Part shown: in pieces, positions 15,920-16,006 of the stretch
Layout: the number at the start of each line of letters is the position of its first letter
Position numbering within the stretch: position 1 is the stretch's first letter
NCBI RefSeq assembly: GCF_001949145.1
Contig: NW_019091412.1
Span: forward strand, 1,365,477-1,381,482
Origin: Acanthaster planci
Taxonomy: Eukaryota > Echinodermata > Asteroidea > Valvatida > Acanthasteridae
DNA length: 16,006 bases
Reading direction: 5' to 3'
Notes under the pieces: model-generated
Seen by the model: the letters and a program-made list of their open reading frames with translations, nothing else
What the model was told of the DNA's origin: nothing
Database searches by the model: none
Position numbers and translations under genes: made by a program

Positions 15920-16006
15920 GTAAGGAAACATGTGAGACAGGGTCAACACAAGCTGAGTTGTTAGGCCAGCCATGGTTGAGGTAGGATAAGGGTAGACTGG
16001 GTTAAC

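Overview
This window is animal nuclear DNA. Its genes are split into short exons with GT/AG introns, the sequence between them is AT-rich and littered with transposon relics, and the proteins are metazoan. It probably comes from a marine invertebrate, but the species cannot be named from the sequence. I assembled three protein-coding genes by joining exons whose splice phases agree throughout.

(1) Positions 476-4714, + strand: the last six visible exons (440 codons) of MIC60/mitofilin (IMMT), the core subunit of the MICOS complex of the mitochondrial inner membrane. The 5' part lies upstream of the window. Its introns hold a short hAT-like MITE (1185-1403) and an element of about 1.2 kb with inverted ends (2174-3398). 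The window opens in an 85-bp tandem repeat.

(2) Positions 9699-6182, - strand: a complete eight-exon uracil-DNA glycosylase (UNG) of 324 residues. It is the nuclear UNG2 type, with a PCNA-binding PIP box at residues 4-11, an RPA2-binding-like helix and all catalytic motifs. About 115-140 bp upstream of its ATG are two opposed E2F-like sites and a CCAAT box, which suits a replication-coupled repair gene. MIC60 and UNG converge tail to tail. Between them lies a notably symmetric block with a poly(A) signal and a GU-rich element for each strand.

(3) Positions 11473-15919 and beyond, + strand: the first six visible exons (about 303 codons from the first in-frame ATG) of a cytochrome P450-like gene, cut off by the window end. 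It has a K-helix ExxR and a CYP26/CYP120-like stretch after it. Its I helix lacks the canonical A/G-G-x-D/E-T-T oxygen-activation motif, and the I-to-K spacing is short. This is the most unusual protein here. Its third visible intron holds a degenerate tandem repeat that has copied the exon end and splice donor, and a decayed, 5'-truncated L2/CR1-like non-LTR retrotransposon in antisense (about 13235-15064).

UNG and the P450 gene are divergent, separated by about 1.8 kb. That spacer holds the UNG promoter region and an 833-bp segment bounded by perfect 15-bp inverted repeats. I saw no RNA gene, CRISPR array or prokaryotic signal.
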